Shown piece by piece: positions 1-8,448 of a DNA stretch of 64,000 bases. This DNA comes from Methylibium sp965279545 (GTDB lineage Bacteria > Pseudomonadota > Gammaproteobacteria > Burkholderiales > Burkholderiaceae_C), in contig NZ_OZ257250.1 in assembly GCF_965279545.1 (NCBI RefSeq), forward strand, positions 310,001 through 374,000. Direction: 5' to 3'. The stretch's first letter is position 1; each line of letters opens with the position of its first letter. The translations under genes and the position numbers were made by a program. Under the pieces are notes generated by a model. It was not told the origin of the DNA, searched no databases, and saw only the letters and a program-made list of their open reading frames with translations.

Positions 1-150
1 GAGCGTGCAACGGCCGCCGCAGGCGATGGCGTCTGGGTGTGGAATACCGCCGACCCCATGCCCCCGTTTCCGCCGGTGGCTGCGCGTGGCAAGGGCGTTT
101 CAGCCCCAATCGGCAGCGCGCGGAACAACGCGGCCGGTGGTTCGGGTTGA
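1..150 (+). CDS. C-terminal end of an unknown island protein (partial)
   Basis: The first reading frame is open from the first base to a TGA at 148-150 and encodes about 49 residues. These include a Trp/Pro-rich stretch (VWVWNTADPMPPFPPVAARG) followed by a Gly/Ala/Ser-rich tail. This looks like the disordered C-terminus of a protein whose body lies upstream of the window. It runs in the same direction as the operon that starts at 330, 180 bp downstream. No family is recognised. The stretch 151-329 holds no gene I can support. Confidence 0.45.
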   Translation, partial: ERATAAAGDGVWVWNTADPMPPFPPVAARGKGVSAPIGSARNNAAGGSG

Positions 151-329
151 TGCACGCTCACGACGGAGTTGCGCATTGCCAACTGGGTCTGCGCCCGTAG
201 ATCGAGTACGGCCAAGGAGTTTTTCGCGGCAACGACTTGCTTGCGGCCGCATGCGACGTAACCGGGTGCTTGCCCTTGACCTCATGAAGTCGTGCGAGAC
301 CATGGCTGCACAACATCAGGAGTCGACGC

Positions 330-1610
330 ATGCCAATACTCGTCACGACCAGCGACAAGACCGTTCCCTCATTGCTCGGCGCCTCGCCAGCCCGCATTCC
401 CGTCGGCGGCAAGATACGCGCCGGCATCAAGGTGCTCACCAACAAGGCGGCCGACCAGCCCAAGGCCAGGACGCTGTACGAGCAGGGTGTTGCTGCCGGT
501 CAGTCCTTCGATCAGATCGAGCGTGCAATCACCGAGGCGTTGCCACAGCTCAAGACACCGCTCGTGCCACGCAACGTGGCTTGGTTCACTGTTCGCGGGC
601 AGGACTTCCCGAACCCGGAGATCGCCCAGCAGATTCTCGACGCCTATGCCGAGGATCGCGGCGAGGGCTTGCGCTTGTACCGCTTTCCGGTGCTCTTCCC
701 GTCCGATCACTGGCAGACCGTGATGCCGCACGAGCTGGCGACCTGGGGAGCGCATGAGAAACGGTTTTGGTCCGAGTACAGCTCCGATGGTCGGGTGCGT
801 CATTGCATGACGCACGCGCCCGTGCCACTGGACAACACCGGCCGGCGCACGATTCGCATCTTCGGTGGGCGCAGGACCACGGCCCGTGAGACGAACGGCG
901 GCCTGTGCGACCCCGAGAACTGCTCCGAGTACCAGCAGCGTCAGTGCAATCTGAGTGGACGCTTCCTGTTCTTCATCCCGGGCATCCGTTCGATCAGCGC
1001 CTTCGAACTGCACACCAACAGCTTTTACGCGATGAACGCGGCGATCCAGAAATTCGAGACCGTGGGTTTCCTGCGCGGCGGGCGCATCTCGGGTTTTCTG
1101 GATCGGCAGCGCACGACCTTCTTCCTGACGAAGAGGCTGATGGAAGTGGCGCACATCGACGAGTCCGGCAAGGCCGTGCGCGTGCCGCAGTGGATCATCG
1201 AACTCGAGGCGCCGGTGGACGTGACGGCGCTGCTGCGTGAACGCGAAGACGATGACGCCGTTATCGTGCAGGCGCAACTTGCCACGCAGGTGCTCGAAGG
1301 CGCCGGGCGAGTGGCAGCCGAGCCTGCGGCCGAGAGCGCGCCTGCGAGCAACGGCGCCCTCGGAGTCTCGGCCGTGCGCGAAGGGGAGCCAGCGCTGGAG
1401 CGCCTGCTGGCCCAGGCGCAGGCCCGCGGCATCGACCCGACTCGCTACGAGGCCTACGCCGACCGACGTTGGGGCAGCGGCTGGAAGCTCAACCCGCACG
1501 GCCGCCGTCGAGCTTGGGACGAATTGGTGGAGCGCTACGGCAACGACCCGCAGGGCTACCGCGACAAGATCGACAGCGAACTGGCGCAATCCGAAGGGAG
1601 CGGGTCATGA
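330..1610 (+). CDS. Recombination-directionality-factor-like / metal-binding protein
   Basis: 426 residues. ATG is preceded by AGGAG (spacing 8). The centre carries a cysteine cluster, C193-x4-C198-x7-C206, inside a conserved-looking block ending GRFLFFIPGI. This arrangement recalls the phage phiC31 gp3-like recombination directionality factor family, members of which are also annotated as hydrolase or metal-binding protein on Burkholderiales elements. The C-terminal 130 residues are Ala/Glu-rich and then basic. The stop overlaps the start of the SbcD-like gene (ATGA at 1607-1610), so the two are translationally coupled. If it is an RDF it would bias an integrase towards excision. A role as a DNA-end-processing partner of the SbcCD-like pair is equally possible. 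The family call is from memory and moderate. Confidence 0.6.
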   Translation: MPILVTTSDKTVPSLLGASPARIPVGGKIRAGIKVLTNKAADQPKARTLYEQGVAAGQSFDQIERAITEALPQLKTPLVPRNVAWFTVRGQDFPNPEIAQQILDAYAEDRGEGLRLYRFPVLFPSDHWQTVMPHELATWGAHEKRFWSEYSSDGRVRHCMTHAPVPLDNTGRRTIRIFGGRRTTARETNGGLCDPENCSEYQQRQCNLSGRFLFFIPGIRSISAFELHTNSFYAMNAAIQKFETVGFLRGGRISGFLDRQRTTFFLTKRLMEVAHIDESGKAVRVPQWIIELEAPVDVTALLREREDDDAVIVQAQLATQVLEGAGRVAAEPAAESAPASNGALGVSAVREGEPALERLLAQAQARGIDPTRYEAYADRRWGSGWKLNPHGRRRAWDELVERYGNDPQGYRDKIDSELAQSEGSGS

Positions 1611-2908
1611 TCCGCATCGCGCACTTCTCGGACCTTCACTACGGGCACAAGACCCTAGCCGAGGCGGACCGCTGCTTCGGTGCGGCGATCGACCAGGCGA
1701 TCGAGGCGCGAGTGCAGGCTGCCGTTTTGTCCGGCGATGCCACCGACCACGCGCTGGAACTGCACGCGCCTGCAGCACTGCGCCTCATGGGCCAAGTCAA
1801 ACGGCTGGCCGAGCACTGCCCTGTGTTGATGTTGCAGGGTACGTTTTCGCACGAGCCGCCAGGGGCCCTGTCGGTGTTCCGGCTGTTGGGTGCGCGGCAT
1901 CCGATCCATGTGGCAGATCGAATCGGGCAGGTGGTGTTGTCGCGGCTGGGGCAATGGCTGCCGTCGGACGCTTGGCGGTTCGACATGCTGCCGTCGGCGC
2001 CGTTGGCATTGTTCACCTGCGTGCCCACCGTCAACAAGGCTGTGGTTGCGGCGACTATTGGCGCCACCAACGCGGCCACATCGGTCTCCGAGCACCTGGC
2101 TGCCTTGCTGGCAGGCTTCGCACCCATCCATCGAGAAGCCCGCGCACTGGGCGTGCCGACCGTCGGCGTCTCGCATGGCACGGTCTTCGGCAGCATCAGC
2201 GAGCACGGCGTGCCGATGGCCGGCTTCGATCACGAGTTCACGACCGGCGCGCTGTTCGCCGCCGAAGCCGCGGCCTTCATGCTGGGGCACATCCACAAGC
2301 ATCAAGGTTGGACCAGAGACCATGGCGCAGGCGTGCAGTGCATCGCCTACGCTGGTTCGCTCGGACGCTTCCACCATGGCGAGCAAGGTGACAAGGGGTT
2401 TCTGATCTGGGAGGTCGATGCTGACACGGCGAGCTTTGAACTGCGCGCGACGCCCGCGCGCCGGACGATGGATATCGTGTTCGAGGGCCGTCCCGACCTG
2501 GTGGCGCTGAGGGACGTGGTTGCGCAGCAGTCGCTCAGCGGCACGAGCGTGCGAGTGCGCTGGACTGTCGCCGAAGAGGATAAGCAAGCCATCGACCGCG
2601 CGGCGATCCAGGCCTTGCTGGGCGACGCGGCCGAAGTCAAGCTGGAGGGGCGCATCGTGCCCGTGGTGCGCACGCGCGCGGCGGGCATCTCGCAGCTCAC
2701 CGGCTTGGCCGACAAGGTGCGGGTGTGGGCGCAGACCACCCAGTGCAACCCAAAACCTTTGCTTGGCTGCCTGGATCGGTTGATGAGCGACTCGCCCGAG
2801 GCAATCGCGGAGGCGATTCTCCAAGACTCGACTGGCAGCTCAGCCTGTGGTTGCGAACCTGCGTCAGACGAGGACTGCGTAGTGCTGTCGGAACACGCAT
2901 GCGCTTGA
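1607..2908 (+). CDS. SbcD/Mre11-like metallophosphoesterase
   Basis: 433 residues from the ATG at 1607. Calcineurin-like phosphoesterase motifs occur in order: DLHYGH near residue 9, GDATDH near 44, and GHIHKH near 228. A YAGSLGRFHHGE segment follows, as in Mre11/SbcD. The usual GNH(D/E) motif is replaced by GTFSHE, so the catalytic Asn is absent or shifted, which is unusual for an active nuclease. The gene sits between the RDF-like protein and an SMC-type ATPase, the standard SbcD-SbcC order. The pair probably forms an element-encoded DNA-end nuclease complex that clips hairpins or processes double-strand ends during replication or transfer. Confidence 0.8.
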   Translation: MIRIAHFSDLHYGHKTLAEADRCFGAAIDQAIEARVQAAVLSGDATDHALELHAPAALRLMGQVKRLAEHCPVLMLQGTFSHEPPGALSVFRLLGARHPIHVADRIGQVVLSRLGQWLPSDAWRFDMLPSAPLALFTCVPTVNKAVVAATIGATNAATSVSEHLAALLAGFAPIHREARALGVPTVGVSHGTVFGSISEHGVPMAGFDHEFTTGALFAAEAAAFMLGHIHKHQGWTRDHGAGVQCIAYAGSLGRFHHGEQGDKGFLIWEVDADTASFELRATPARRTMDIVFEGRPDLVALRDVVAQQSLSGTSVRVRWTVAEEDKQAIDRAAIQALLGDAAEVKLEGRIVPVVRTRAAGISQLTGLADKVRVWAQTTQCNPKPLLGCLDRLMSDSPEAIAEAILQDSTGSSACGCEPASDEDCVVLSEHACA

Positions 2909-2960
2909 CGTCACCTTGAGTCGTGAGAGCCTGGATGGACAGCATCTCTGGCTAAACACC

Positions 2961-5459
2961 ATGCAACCTCTATCACTGACACTCAAAGGTTTCCGCGGCA
3001 TCCGCGACGGCCTGGGCCTCGACGAAATCACGCTCGACCTCGAACGCCTTGCCGACGGTGCCCAACTCGTCGCCATCGTCGGCAGCAACGGACGCGGCAA
3101 GACCACCATCATGGATTCGTTGCAGCCATTTGCGACCCTCCCCAGCAGGGCTGCGGCGGCCGGACCCGGCGGCTTCTCGTTCTACGACCACGTCTACCTG
3201 CCGGAAAACGTGAAGGACCTGACATGGGCCCACGAGGGTCGCAGCTACCGGTCGCAGCTGGTGATCCGGCTCAATGGCCGGCGTCGCACCGAGGCCTATC
3301 TGCACATGCTGGACGACCACGGCTGCTGGTCGCCAGTGCAGCTCGACGATGGGACGGTCTCGGATGGCAAGGTGGAGACCTACACCCGCTGCATCGAGAG
3401 CATCTGCGGCAGCGCAGACACCTTCTTCACCTCGGTATTCTCGGCGCAGGGCAAGCGCCAGCTGAGCACCTACCGCAATGCCGAGATCAAGACACTGTTG
3501 GCCGACCTGCTCGGGCAAGAGGAGATTCGCGCGCTCGGCCAGAAGGCAGCCGAGACGGCGCGGCTTCTCAAGACCGCCCTGACGGCCGTCCGCCAGGAAC
3601 AGGCCGGGCTGGGCGACGAAGGGCAACGTCTCGCAGGCGAACGGCGGCTGCTCGATGGAGCCGCCGCGAAGGTCACCGCGGCCCAGGGTGCCAAGCAGGT
3701 GGCGCAGTCCGCGCTCGACGCAGCTCAGGTTCGGCAGGTCCAGTTGGCCACCGAGCGCGATCAGTCGCGGGCTGTCGAAGCGCGGCGCGCACAACTGGCG
3801 GTCGAACGCAGGGCCGTGGAGGATGCCGACACACAGGCCACACGTGCGCTCCAGGCCCAGGACCAAACGGAGCGCCAGCGGCTTGAGCGGCTCGATCAGC
3901 GCGTGGGCAGCCGGCTCCAGAGCGAGCGCAGCCGGCGCCAAGCCTTGCTGCAGGCGCGGCAGCGCTGCCGCACAACGCTCTCCGAAGCCGATTCGGTCGA
4001 GCGCGCTGTCCGGCGACTGCCGTTGGTGCAGCGCCTGCTGGAGTCCCGGGTCGAACGCGCGCGCGCGGGGCGTGAACGGGTCCAGGTGCTGACGCAGTGC
4101 CGGGGGATTGAGCGCCTGGCCGAACAAAAGGTCGCGGGCATCGAGCGTGACGCGGGCAGGGCGGCAATGCGGGCCGAGGAACTGCGCCGCCGCTTCGGGT
4201 TGGCGGCAGAGGTTCCCTGCGCCGGCACGGACCTGCAAGGCCGGTGCAAGCTGCTGGGGGATGCGCGCGAGGCGCAGGCCCTGGTTCCCAGTGCGACCGC
4301 CCAGATTGCCCAACTGGCGCGCGACAAGGCGCAAGCCGTGCGCGAACTGCAGGCGGCGTGCTGTCGCCGCGAAACCCTGGTGACCGCGCCGCGCGATCTG
4401 GCCTGGGCCGAGCATTGCGAAACCCGTACCCGGGAGCGCGCGAACCGCATGACCGGGTTGGCAGCCAAGGCGCCCGCGTGCGTGCAAGCCAGGGCGACAC
4501 TGGACGGCGTTGACCAGGAACTTGCCGCGATGGGACCGGATGTGCTCGACCGTCGGGTCGAGACGGTCGAGGAGCGAACCGAGCGCGCGCAGATTGCGGC
4601 GTCGAGGCAGGTCGTTGCGGAGCAACTGGCCCGGCAGGCCGACCAGACTCGCGCGACGATGAAGCGCCTGGGCGAAGCCGTGGCCGCACTGCCGGCACGC
4701 TACGACGAGGCCCCTCTGACGGTCGCCACTACGACGCTGAGCAGCGCTCGAGACGTTGTGGCATCTGCCGAACGGGCGCTGTTGGTGGCGGTGCGGAACG
4801 CGCAGGCCTTCGACGACAACTCGAAGCGGCAAGAGGCGCTGGGGACGCGCATGCGGCAGGTCGTGGCACGTCGAAGCCGTGTCGAGGCCGAATTGAGCAA
4901 CTGGAACCTGTTCGCACGTTGCCTGAGCAACGACGGCCTGATCGCGCTGGCGATCGACGATGCCGGCCCTGCCTTGTCCGGATTGGCCAACGACCTGCTG
5001 TTGGCCTGCCACGGGTCTCGTTTCACGGTGTCGATCCACACCCTGCTGGAAACCGGCAAGGGTGAGCAGAAGGAAGGCTTCGACATCGTCGTGCACGACG
5101 GTGAGACGGGCGACAGCAAGAGTGTCGGCTTGATGAGCGGCGGCGAACGGGTGGCGATCAACGAGACTCTCGTACGTGCCGTGGCGCTGTACCTCGCGCA
5201 GCACACCGGACGGCGCTACACGACGCTGTTCTCCGACGAGATCGACGGCGCGCTGGACCCGGATCGCAAGCGGCTGTTCATGGCGATGAAGCGCGAAGTG
5301 CTGCGCCTGGGTGGGTATGAGCGTGAGTTCTTCATCTCGCAGTCGCCGGAGCTGACGGCGATGGCCGATGCGGTGATCGACCTGGATGCGATGGCGCATG
5401 ATGCTTGCCCAGGGTCTGCAGGGGCGACGCGGCCAGCGCAAGAATCCGCCCAGGGATAA
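2961..5459 (+). CDS. SbcC/Rad50-like SMC-family ATPase
   Basis: 832 residues from the ATG at 2961; a TTG at 2916 in frame is an alternative start. Walker A is GSNGRGKTT (K47). A long Arg/Ala/Glu-rich coiled coil follows with a central Cys pair C420-x8-C429, a possible hook-like dimer element with wider spacing than the CxxC zinc hook. The ABC signature is LMSGGER (S726), and Walker B is FSDEIDGALD (D759/E760). This order is typical of Rad50/SbcC/RecN-type ATPases. With the preceding phosphoesterase it would form an Mre11-Rad50-like complex. The next gene overlaps its stop (TAATG). The family is clear; the natural substrate is not. Confidence 0.82.
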   Translation: MQPLSLTLKGFRGIRDGLGLDEITLDLERLADGAQLVAIVGSNGRGKTTIMDSLQPFATLPSRAAAAGPGGFSFYDHVYLPENVKDLTWAHEGRSYRSQLVIRLNGRRRTEAYLHMLDDHGCWSPVQLDDGTVSDGKVETYTRCIESICGSADTFFTSVFSAQGKRQLSTYRNAEIKTLLADLLGQEEIRALGQKAAETARLLKTALTAVRQEQAGLGDEGQRLAGERRLLDGAAAKVTAAQGAKQVAQSALDAAQVRQVQLATERDQSRAVEARRAQLAVERRAVEDADTQATRALQAQDQTERQRLERLDQRVGSRLQSERSRRQALLQARQRCRTTLSEADSVERAVRRLPLVQRLLESRVERARAGRERVQVLTQCRGIERLAEQKVAGIERDAGRAAMRAEELRRRFGLAAEVPCAGTDLQGRCKLLGDAREAQALVPSATAQIAQLARDKAQAVRELQAACCRRETLVTAPRDLAWAEHCETRTRERANRMTGLAAKAPACVQARATLDGVDQELAAMGPDVLDRRVETVEERTERAQIAASRQVVAEQLARQADQTRATMKRLGEAVAALPARYDEAPLTVATTTLSSARDVVASAERALLVAVRNAQAFDDNSKRQEALGTRMRQVVARRSRVEAELSNWNLFARCLSNDGLIALAIDDAGPALSGLANDLLLACHGSRFTVSIHTLLETGKGEQKEGFDIVVHDGETGDSKSVGLMSGGERVAINETLVRAVALYLAQHTGRRYTTLFSDEIDGALDPDRKRLFMAMKREVLRLGGYEREFFISQSPELTAMADAVIDLDAMAHDACPGSAGATRPAQESAQG

Positions 5460-6001
5460 TGGGAAAAGACTTCTTTCACGTTTCTGTTTCGATGGACCCT
5501 CGGCACTTTCACATTGCATCCATCGCAGAACCTGGCGCGGCTTTGTCTGCGGCCATGGCCTGCGCACTGCAATGGCTGCAACAACGCGACGCTCACGAAC
5601 TCGCGCTTGCTTTGCCGGACAAAGACCAGTTGTCCGGGATGCTGACAGGGGTGTTGGGCGCTGACGCCGCGCGGTCACTCGACCGCGACAACGCATACGT
5701 GCGCAAGGGCATCACGCTCTTCCTGCTGACGCCAAAGATTCAGCGGCGCCGGATGCCGGGGCCGGTCGTCGCTTTCGGACTCGAACCGGACCAGTTGGAG
5801 AACGTCATCGCGGCACAGGGTGTGACCGACGTGATCTACGTGCCGGGCTCGTCGGCACCCGAGGACTTTGCAACCTATCTGACGCGCTATCCGCGATCCG
5901 AGGCGCTGGCGCAGCAGGGCGCACTGGACTGGGTCCAGGACGCCCCGCTGCGCGCGGCCGTCAACGAAAGATCGTTGGCTCCACCGGCAAGCCCCGCATG
6001 A
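5459..6001 (+). CDS. Hypothetical protein, fourth gene of the SbcCD-like operon
   Basis: 180 residues. The ATG overlaps the stop of the SbcC-like gene (TAATG), so it is read in the same operon. It starts MGKDFFHVSVSMDP and has mixed alpha/beta composition with no transmembrane segment or recognisable catalytic motif. Its last 41 bp overlap the 3' end of the convergent gene at 5961-6659. No family recognised; its position suggests an accessory of the SbcCD-like complex. Confidence 0.65.
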   Translation: MGKDFFHVSVSMDPRHFHIASIAEPGAALSAAMACALQWLQQRDAHELALALPDKDQLSGMLTGVLGADAARSLDRDNAYVRKGITLFLLTPKIQRRRMPGPVVAFGLEPDQLENVIAAQGVTDVIYVPGSSAPEDFATYLTRYPRSEALAQQGALDWVQDAPLRAAVNERSLAPPASPA

Positions 6002-6659
6002 AGGCGAGGTACGCCGCCGCTTTACCGACGTCCTCGAACCGCGCGACGGTCTCCTCGCGCCGGCGAACCACCCAAGGGCGTTGATCGTCGCCGCTGGGGG
6101 CGATGGCCAGATCCACGACCCGATAGGCCGGATGTCGATAGAGCACCCGGCTGCTGCGCCAGTCGATGACACACAGCAGGCAAGCCGTCAGGATCGCTCC
6201 TCCGCCGTCCTCGCCTTCTTCGATCAGAAGCGGCACCCTGAGCGGGCCGCTCGAACGTCCGATCGTTCCGACGACGTCGTACTCGTCGAGCCACGACTCG
6301 CCGGCGGCCGTGTCGCCCAGCACGAGCCGTACCTTGTTGCCCTCATTGCGACCACGCTCGAGTACACGTGCGGCCTCGGGCGCGGTCCCGGGATCGAAGT
6401 AGGTGTGCCGGCTGGCCGAGGACGAGCTCCAGGCTTGAACTGCGCGCATGTACTTGGTGTAGCCGGCGGGCTCCGCGTGGTCGGAGGCGGCGAAGGCCAG
6501 CTCGGGCCGGCGAAGCCTCTCGGCGATCTGGTTCGCATGGTCGCGCGCGTTGTCGAAGCCCAGGCAACTCACACCGCCATCGAAAGCGATGACGTAGAGG
6601 CGCTGGGCTCCGTTGACAATCACCCGACTCGTCGGGCGATCTCCAAGGGAAGTGTTCAT
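5961..6659 (-). CDS. Hypothetical island protein
   Basis: 232 residues from an ATG at 6659 with GGAG ten bases upstream; a longer in-frame start exists but lies inside the upstream hairpin. The sequence is rich in Arg and acidic residues, with a hydrophobic strand AILTACLLCVIDW near residue 160. It looks soluble and alpha/beta; no family recognised. It is the last gene of a minus-strand run with the genes at 6776-7084 and 7077-7256 and converges with the SbcCD-like operon, overlapping it by 41 bp. Confidence 0.6.
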   Translation of the reverse strand: MNTSLGDRPTSRVIVNGAQRLYVIAFDGGVSCLGFDNARDHANQIAERLRRPELAFAASDHAEPAGYTKYMRAVQAWSSSSASRHTYFDPGTAPEAARVLERGRNEGNKVRLVLGDTAAGESWLDEYDVVGTIGRSSGPLRVPLLIEEGEDGGGAILTACLLCVIDWRSSRVLYRHPAYRVVDLAIAPSGDDQRPWVVRRREETVARFEDVGKAAAYLAFMRGLPVEPTIFR

Positions 6660-6680
6660 GAATCGAACTCCAAATGCGAA

Positions 6681-6711
6681 CAGGGCGTCGGCCTTTCGGC
6701 GCGACGCCCTG
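6681..6711 (-). promoter_or_regulatory. Perfect 10-bp hairpin just upstream of the 232-residue gene
   Basis: CAGGGCGTCG and its exact complement CGACGCCCTG flank an 11-base loop. On the minus strand the hairpin ends about 20 bases before the ATG at 6659, with the GGAG ribosome binding site between. No U-run follows, so it is more likely an mRNA processing or translation-modulating hairpin than an intrinsic terminator. Confidence 0.6.
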
Positions 6712-6775
6712 TGGGGTCTCGGTGCCACCGTTGAGGTGGCGATGGTTTCAGCGCAGGATGGCGGGGACCCGGCGG

Positions 6776-7084
6776 TCAGCCGGCATCGCCGTCATCGTCA
6801 TAGACGGGCAGGCCATCGACGACCGGTCCATCGGCGTCGAACTTGAGCCAGACGATGCCGGCCTTGGCGGCAGCCTCGAAGATCGCTGCCAGGTCGGCTT
6901 CGGCGGGCAACCGGTACGGCGGCGCGCCGACGAAGACCAGGCCGCCGTAGTCGCTGGGGTAGGCGTTGATCGACAGATCGTCGGCAGCGAGCTTGGCGCG
7001 GGTGGCTTGTGTCAAATGGGTGATCGACAGCGCAACCAGCGGCTCGGCCAGTTGCAGCAGGGTGGCCACGGTGGACTTATCCAA
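6776..7084 (-). CDS. Small hypothetical protein (possibly DUF5983-like)
   Basis: 102 residues starting at a TTG (7084-7082), chosen because AAGGAG lies seven bases upstream and no ATG is available. It contains NAYPSDYGGLVFVGAP and an acidic C-terminus ending DDDGDAG. Such small proteins are common on plasmids and integrative elements, and the DUF5983 resemblance is only a guess. Its start overlaps the stop of the upstream zinc-ribbon gene by 8 bp, so the two are probably translationally coupled. Confidence 0.6.
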   Translation of the reverse strand: MDKSTVATLLQLAEPLVALSITHLTQATRAKLAADDLSINAYPSDYGGLVFVGAPPYRLPAEADLAAIFEAAAKAGIVWLKFDADGPVVDGLPVYDDDGDAG

Positions 7085-7256
7085 GGCGGACTCCTTCTCG
7101 TTGAGGTGTTGGTCTCGATCCCGTCCGCGTGCGGGCGAGTCGATTGAAGTCCATGCCGCAATCGCGGCAGCGGTACCAGCGCAAGCGGCCCAGCGTGCCC
7201 AGCGGCACGCCGTGGCCAGGGCAGATCGGGCAGCTCGGGGCGTTGCTCGTTGTCAT
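7077..7256 (-). CDS. Small zinc-ribbon protein
   Basis: 59 residues, MTTSNAPSCPICPGHG at the start, then YRCRDCGMDF. The CPIC and CRDC pairs about 20 residues apart form a likely Zn ribbon, and the C-terminus is basic. The ATG follows AAGGAG in the two-hairpin leader described at 7257-7325. Probably a small nucleic-acid-binding regulator of the element, inferred from the fold only. Confidence 0.65.
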   Translation of the reverse strand: MTTSNAPSCPICPGHGVPLGTLGRLRWYRCRDCGMDFNRLARTRTGSRPTPQREGVRLG

Positions 7257-7325
7257 GGGGCTTCTCCTTCGTCGGTAGGAAGGGAACCCCAGGAACCCCT
7301 TGGGGCAGGGGCCCCTTGGGGTTGA
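7257..7325 (-). ncRNA. RBS-hairpin leader, copy 1 (radC-RNA-like)
   Basis: On the minus strand GGGGTTCCC near 7282-7290 can pair with GAAGCCCC at 7257-7264 (one bulge), enclosing the AAGGAG ribosome binding site right before the ATG at 7256. A second GC-rich stem (CCCC/GGGG blocks at 7293-7322) lies upstream. The same design precedes four other minus-strand genes of the element. This is the weakest of the five copies because of the bulge. Confidence 0.5.
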
Positions 7326-7455
7326 GATGAGCGGTGCGTCCGCCGTTCGTCGTTCGATACGAGTGCGCGAGCTGACATCGCCGCGAATAGACCGCTGCAC
7401 GCAGGTCAGGTGCGCGTCACATGAAGACATGTGGAAGATCGTCCGTGGTGTGATT

Positions 7456-7483
7456 GGCATCATATGCCGACCATGCCGGCATG
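7456..7483 (+). promoter_or_regulatory. Two palindromic operator sites over the XRE start codon
   Basis: GGCATcatATGCC at 7456-7468 and the perfect 12-bp palindrome CATGCCGGCATG at 7472-7483 share the half-site GGCAT/ATGCC and lie one helical turn and a half apart. The second covers the ATG of the XRE gene. This is the expected arrangement for autorepression by a HTH-XRE dimer. Confidence 0.7.
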
Positions 7484-7726
7484 CCCATTTCCTCACCCCG
7501 GCACGCGAACGACCCGGTGCTTGTTGCACTGGGCGCTGCCATTCGGCGGTGCAGGCTGGCCAAGGGCGTCTCACAAGAAGAGCTGGCGCATCGCAGCGTG
7601 ATCGACCGCTCCTACATGAGCAGCATCGAGCGCGGCGGGCAGAACCCGGGGATCCTGTCCATCGTTCGCATTGCGCGGGCGATGGACCTGACCATGACCG
7701 AGCTGATGGCCGAAGCCGAGCTTTGA
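7481..7726 (+). CDS. XRE-family helix-turn-helix repressor
   Basis: 81 residues. A Cro/C1-type HTH spans residues 15-75, with the recognition region GVSQEELAHRSVIDRSYMSS followed by IERGGQNPGILSIVRIARAM. There is no effector domain, so it is probably a simple dimeric repressor. The start at 7481 is preferred over an in-frame TTG at 7454 because the HTH begins shortly afterwards. Two palindromes flank the start. It is transcribed divergently from the minus-strand zinc-ribbon gene and faces the island radC, so it may control either. Confidence 0.85.
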   Translation: MPISSPRHANDPVLVALGAAIRRCRLAKGVSQEELAHRSVIDRSYMSSIERGGQNPGILSIVRIARAMDLTMTELMAEAEL

Positions 7727-7769
7727 GGCTCCGCAGACGGCACATGCGGCGGTCTCGGCGTGCATGGCG

Positions 7770-8354
7770 CTACACAAGTCCGCGTTCGGCAAAACTGAGT
7801 ACCTGATCGCCCGACACGATGAAGTGGTCGATCAGGCGCACATCGACCAGCGCCAAGGCGCTGCGCAGGGATTGCGTCAAGTGCTCGTCGGCGCGGCTGG
7901 GCTCTGCGCTGCCGCTGCTGGGGTGGTTGTGGGCAATGGCCACGGCGCTGCAATTGCGTGACAGGGCGCCTTTGACCACTTCCCGCGGATAGACCGAGGT
8001 CTGTGTCAGCGTGCCCCGGAAGAGTTGCTCTGCTTCGATCAACGCATGGCCGGCGTTCAGGTACAGCACGAGGAACACCTCGTGTTCCAGCCCGGCGCAA
8101 TGCAGGCGCAGCCAGTCGCGCAAGGTCTGCGGCGAATCCATGATCGGGCCGTGGCGCATCTGCGCTTGCAGGTCCCGCATCAGCAGTTCTCGCGCGGCGC
8201 TGAGCTTGCGCGTCAGCACGGCGTCGGGGGCCATCGCGTAGGCGCTGGTTGCCTCGCAATCGCCGACTCGGGGTGCGCCGGCCGAGTCCGGCCGCGAACT
8301 GTTTGCCAGCAACTCGGCGACCAGTTCGGCGCGGCTGAGGGTGGTAGGGGTCAA
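7770..8354 (-). CDS. radC: Island RadC/JAB-domain protein (short form)
   Basis: 194 residues from a TTG at 8354, chosen because it follows GAAGGAGAACGCC within the shared leader hairpin; an in-frame ATG at 8390 lies inside that hairpin. The C-terminal 125 residues are a RadC-type JAMM domain with FRGTL, SVYPREVVK and HNHPSSGSAEPSRAD (Zn-ligand His/His/Asp). The N-terminal helix-hairpin-helix part of chromosomal RadC is replaced by an Ala/Leu-rich segment. Such RadC copies are common on mobile elements with anti-restriction and DNA-processing genes; their biochemical role is unresolved. Compare the full chromosomal copy at 58879-59547. Confidence 0.9.
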   Translation of the reverse strand: MTPTTLSRAELVAELLANSSRPDSAGAPRVGDCEATSAYAMAPDAVLTRKLSAARELLMRDLQAQMRHGPIMDSPQTLRDWLRLHCAGLEHEVFLVLYLNAGHALIEAEQLFRGTLTQTSVYPREVVKGALSRNCSAVAIAHNHPSSGSAEPSRADEHLTQSLRSALALVDVRLIDHFIVSGDQVLSFAERGLV

Positions 8355-8411
8355 GGCGTTCTCCTTCGATGGAAAGCAGGAACGCCGCACCCGGTTGGGG
8401 ACGATGTCCCC
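8355..8411 (-). ncRNA. RBS-hairpin leader, copy 2 (upstream of island radC)
   Basis: GGCGTTC (8355-8361) pairs with GAACGCC (8380-8386), enclosing AAGGAG directly before the TTG start. A second stem GGGGAC/GTCCCC spans 8397-8411. A structured RNA called the radC motif is known upstream of radC and other DNA-interacting genes in proteobacterial mobile elements; location and form fit, but the covariance model was not run. Confidence 0.65.
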
Positions 8412-8426
8412 GCATGAGGTGGATGA

Positions 8427-8448
8427 GGCAGGTAACGACTGCGACGCC
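8427..8448 (-). repeat. Dispersed 22-bp repeat, copy A
   Basis: Contains GGTAACGACTGCGACGCC on the plus strand. It lies 72 bp upstream of the radC TTG. Identical over 22 bp to the copies at 11328-11349 and 41535-41556, and differing at four bases from 17737-17758. Confidence 0.85.

Noticed and set aside
2973..5696. Long open frame (907 codons) on the minus strand opposite the SbcC-like gene
   Set aside because: Its translation is Arg/Gln/Leu-rich without domains, while the plus strand has all SMC ATPase motifs. It is a high-GC antisense artefact.
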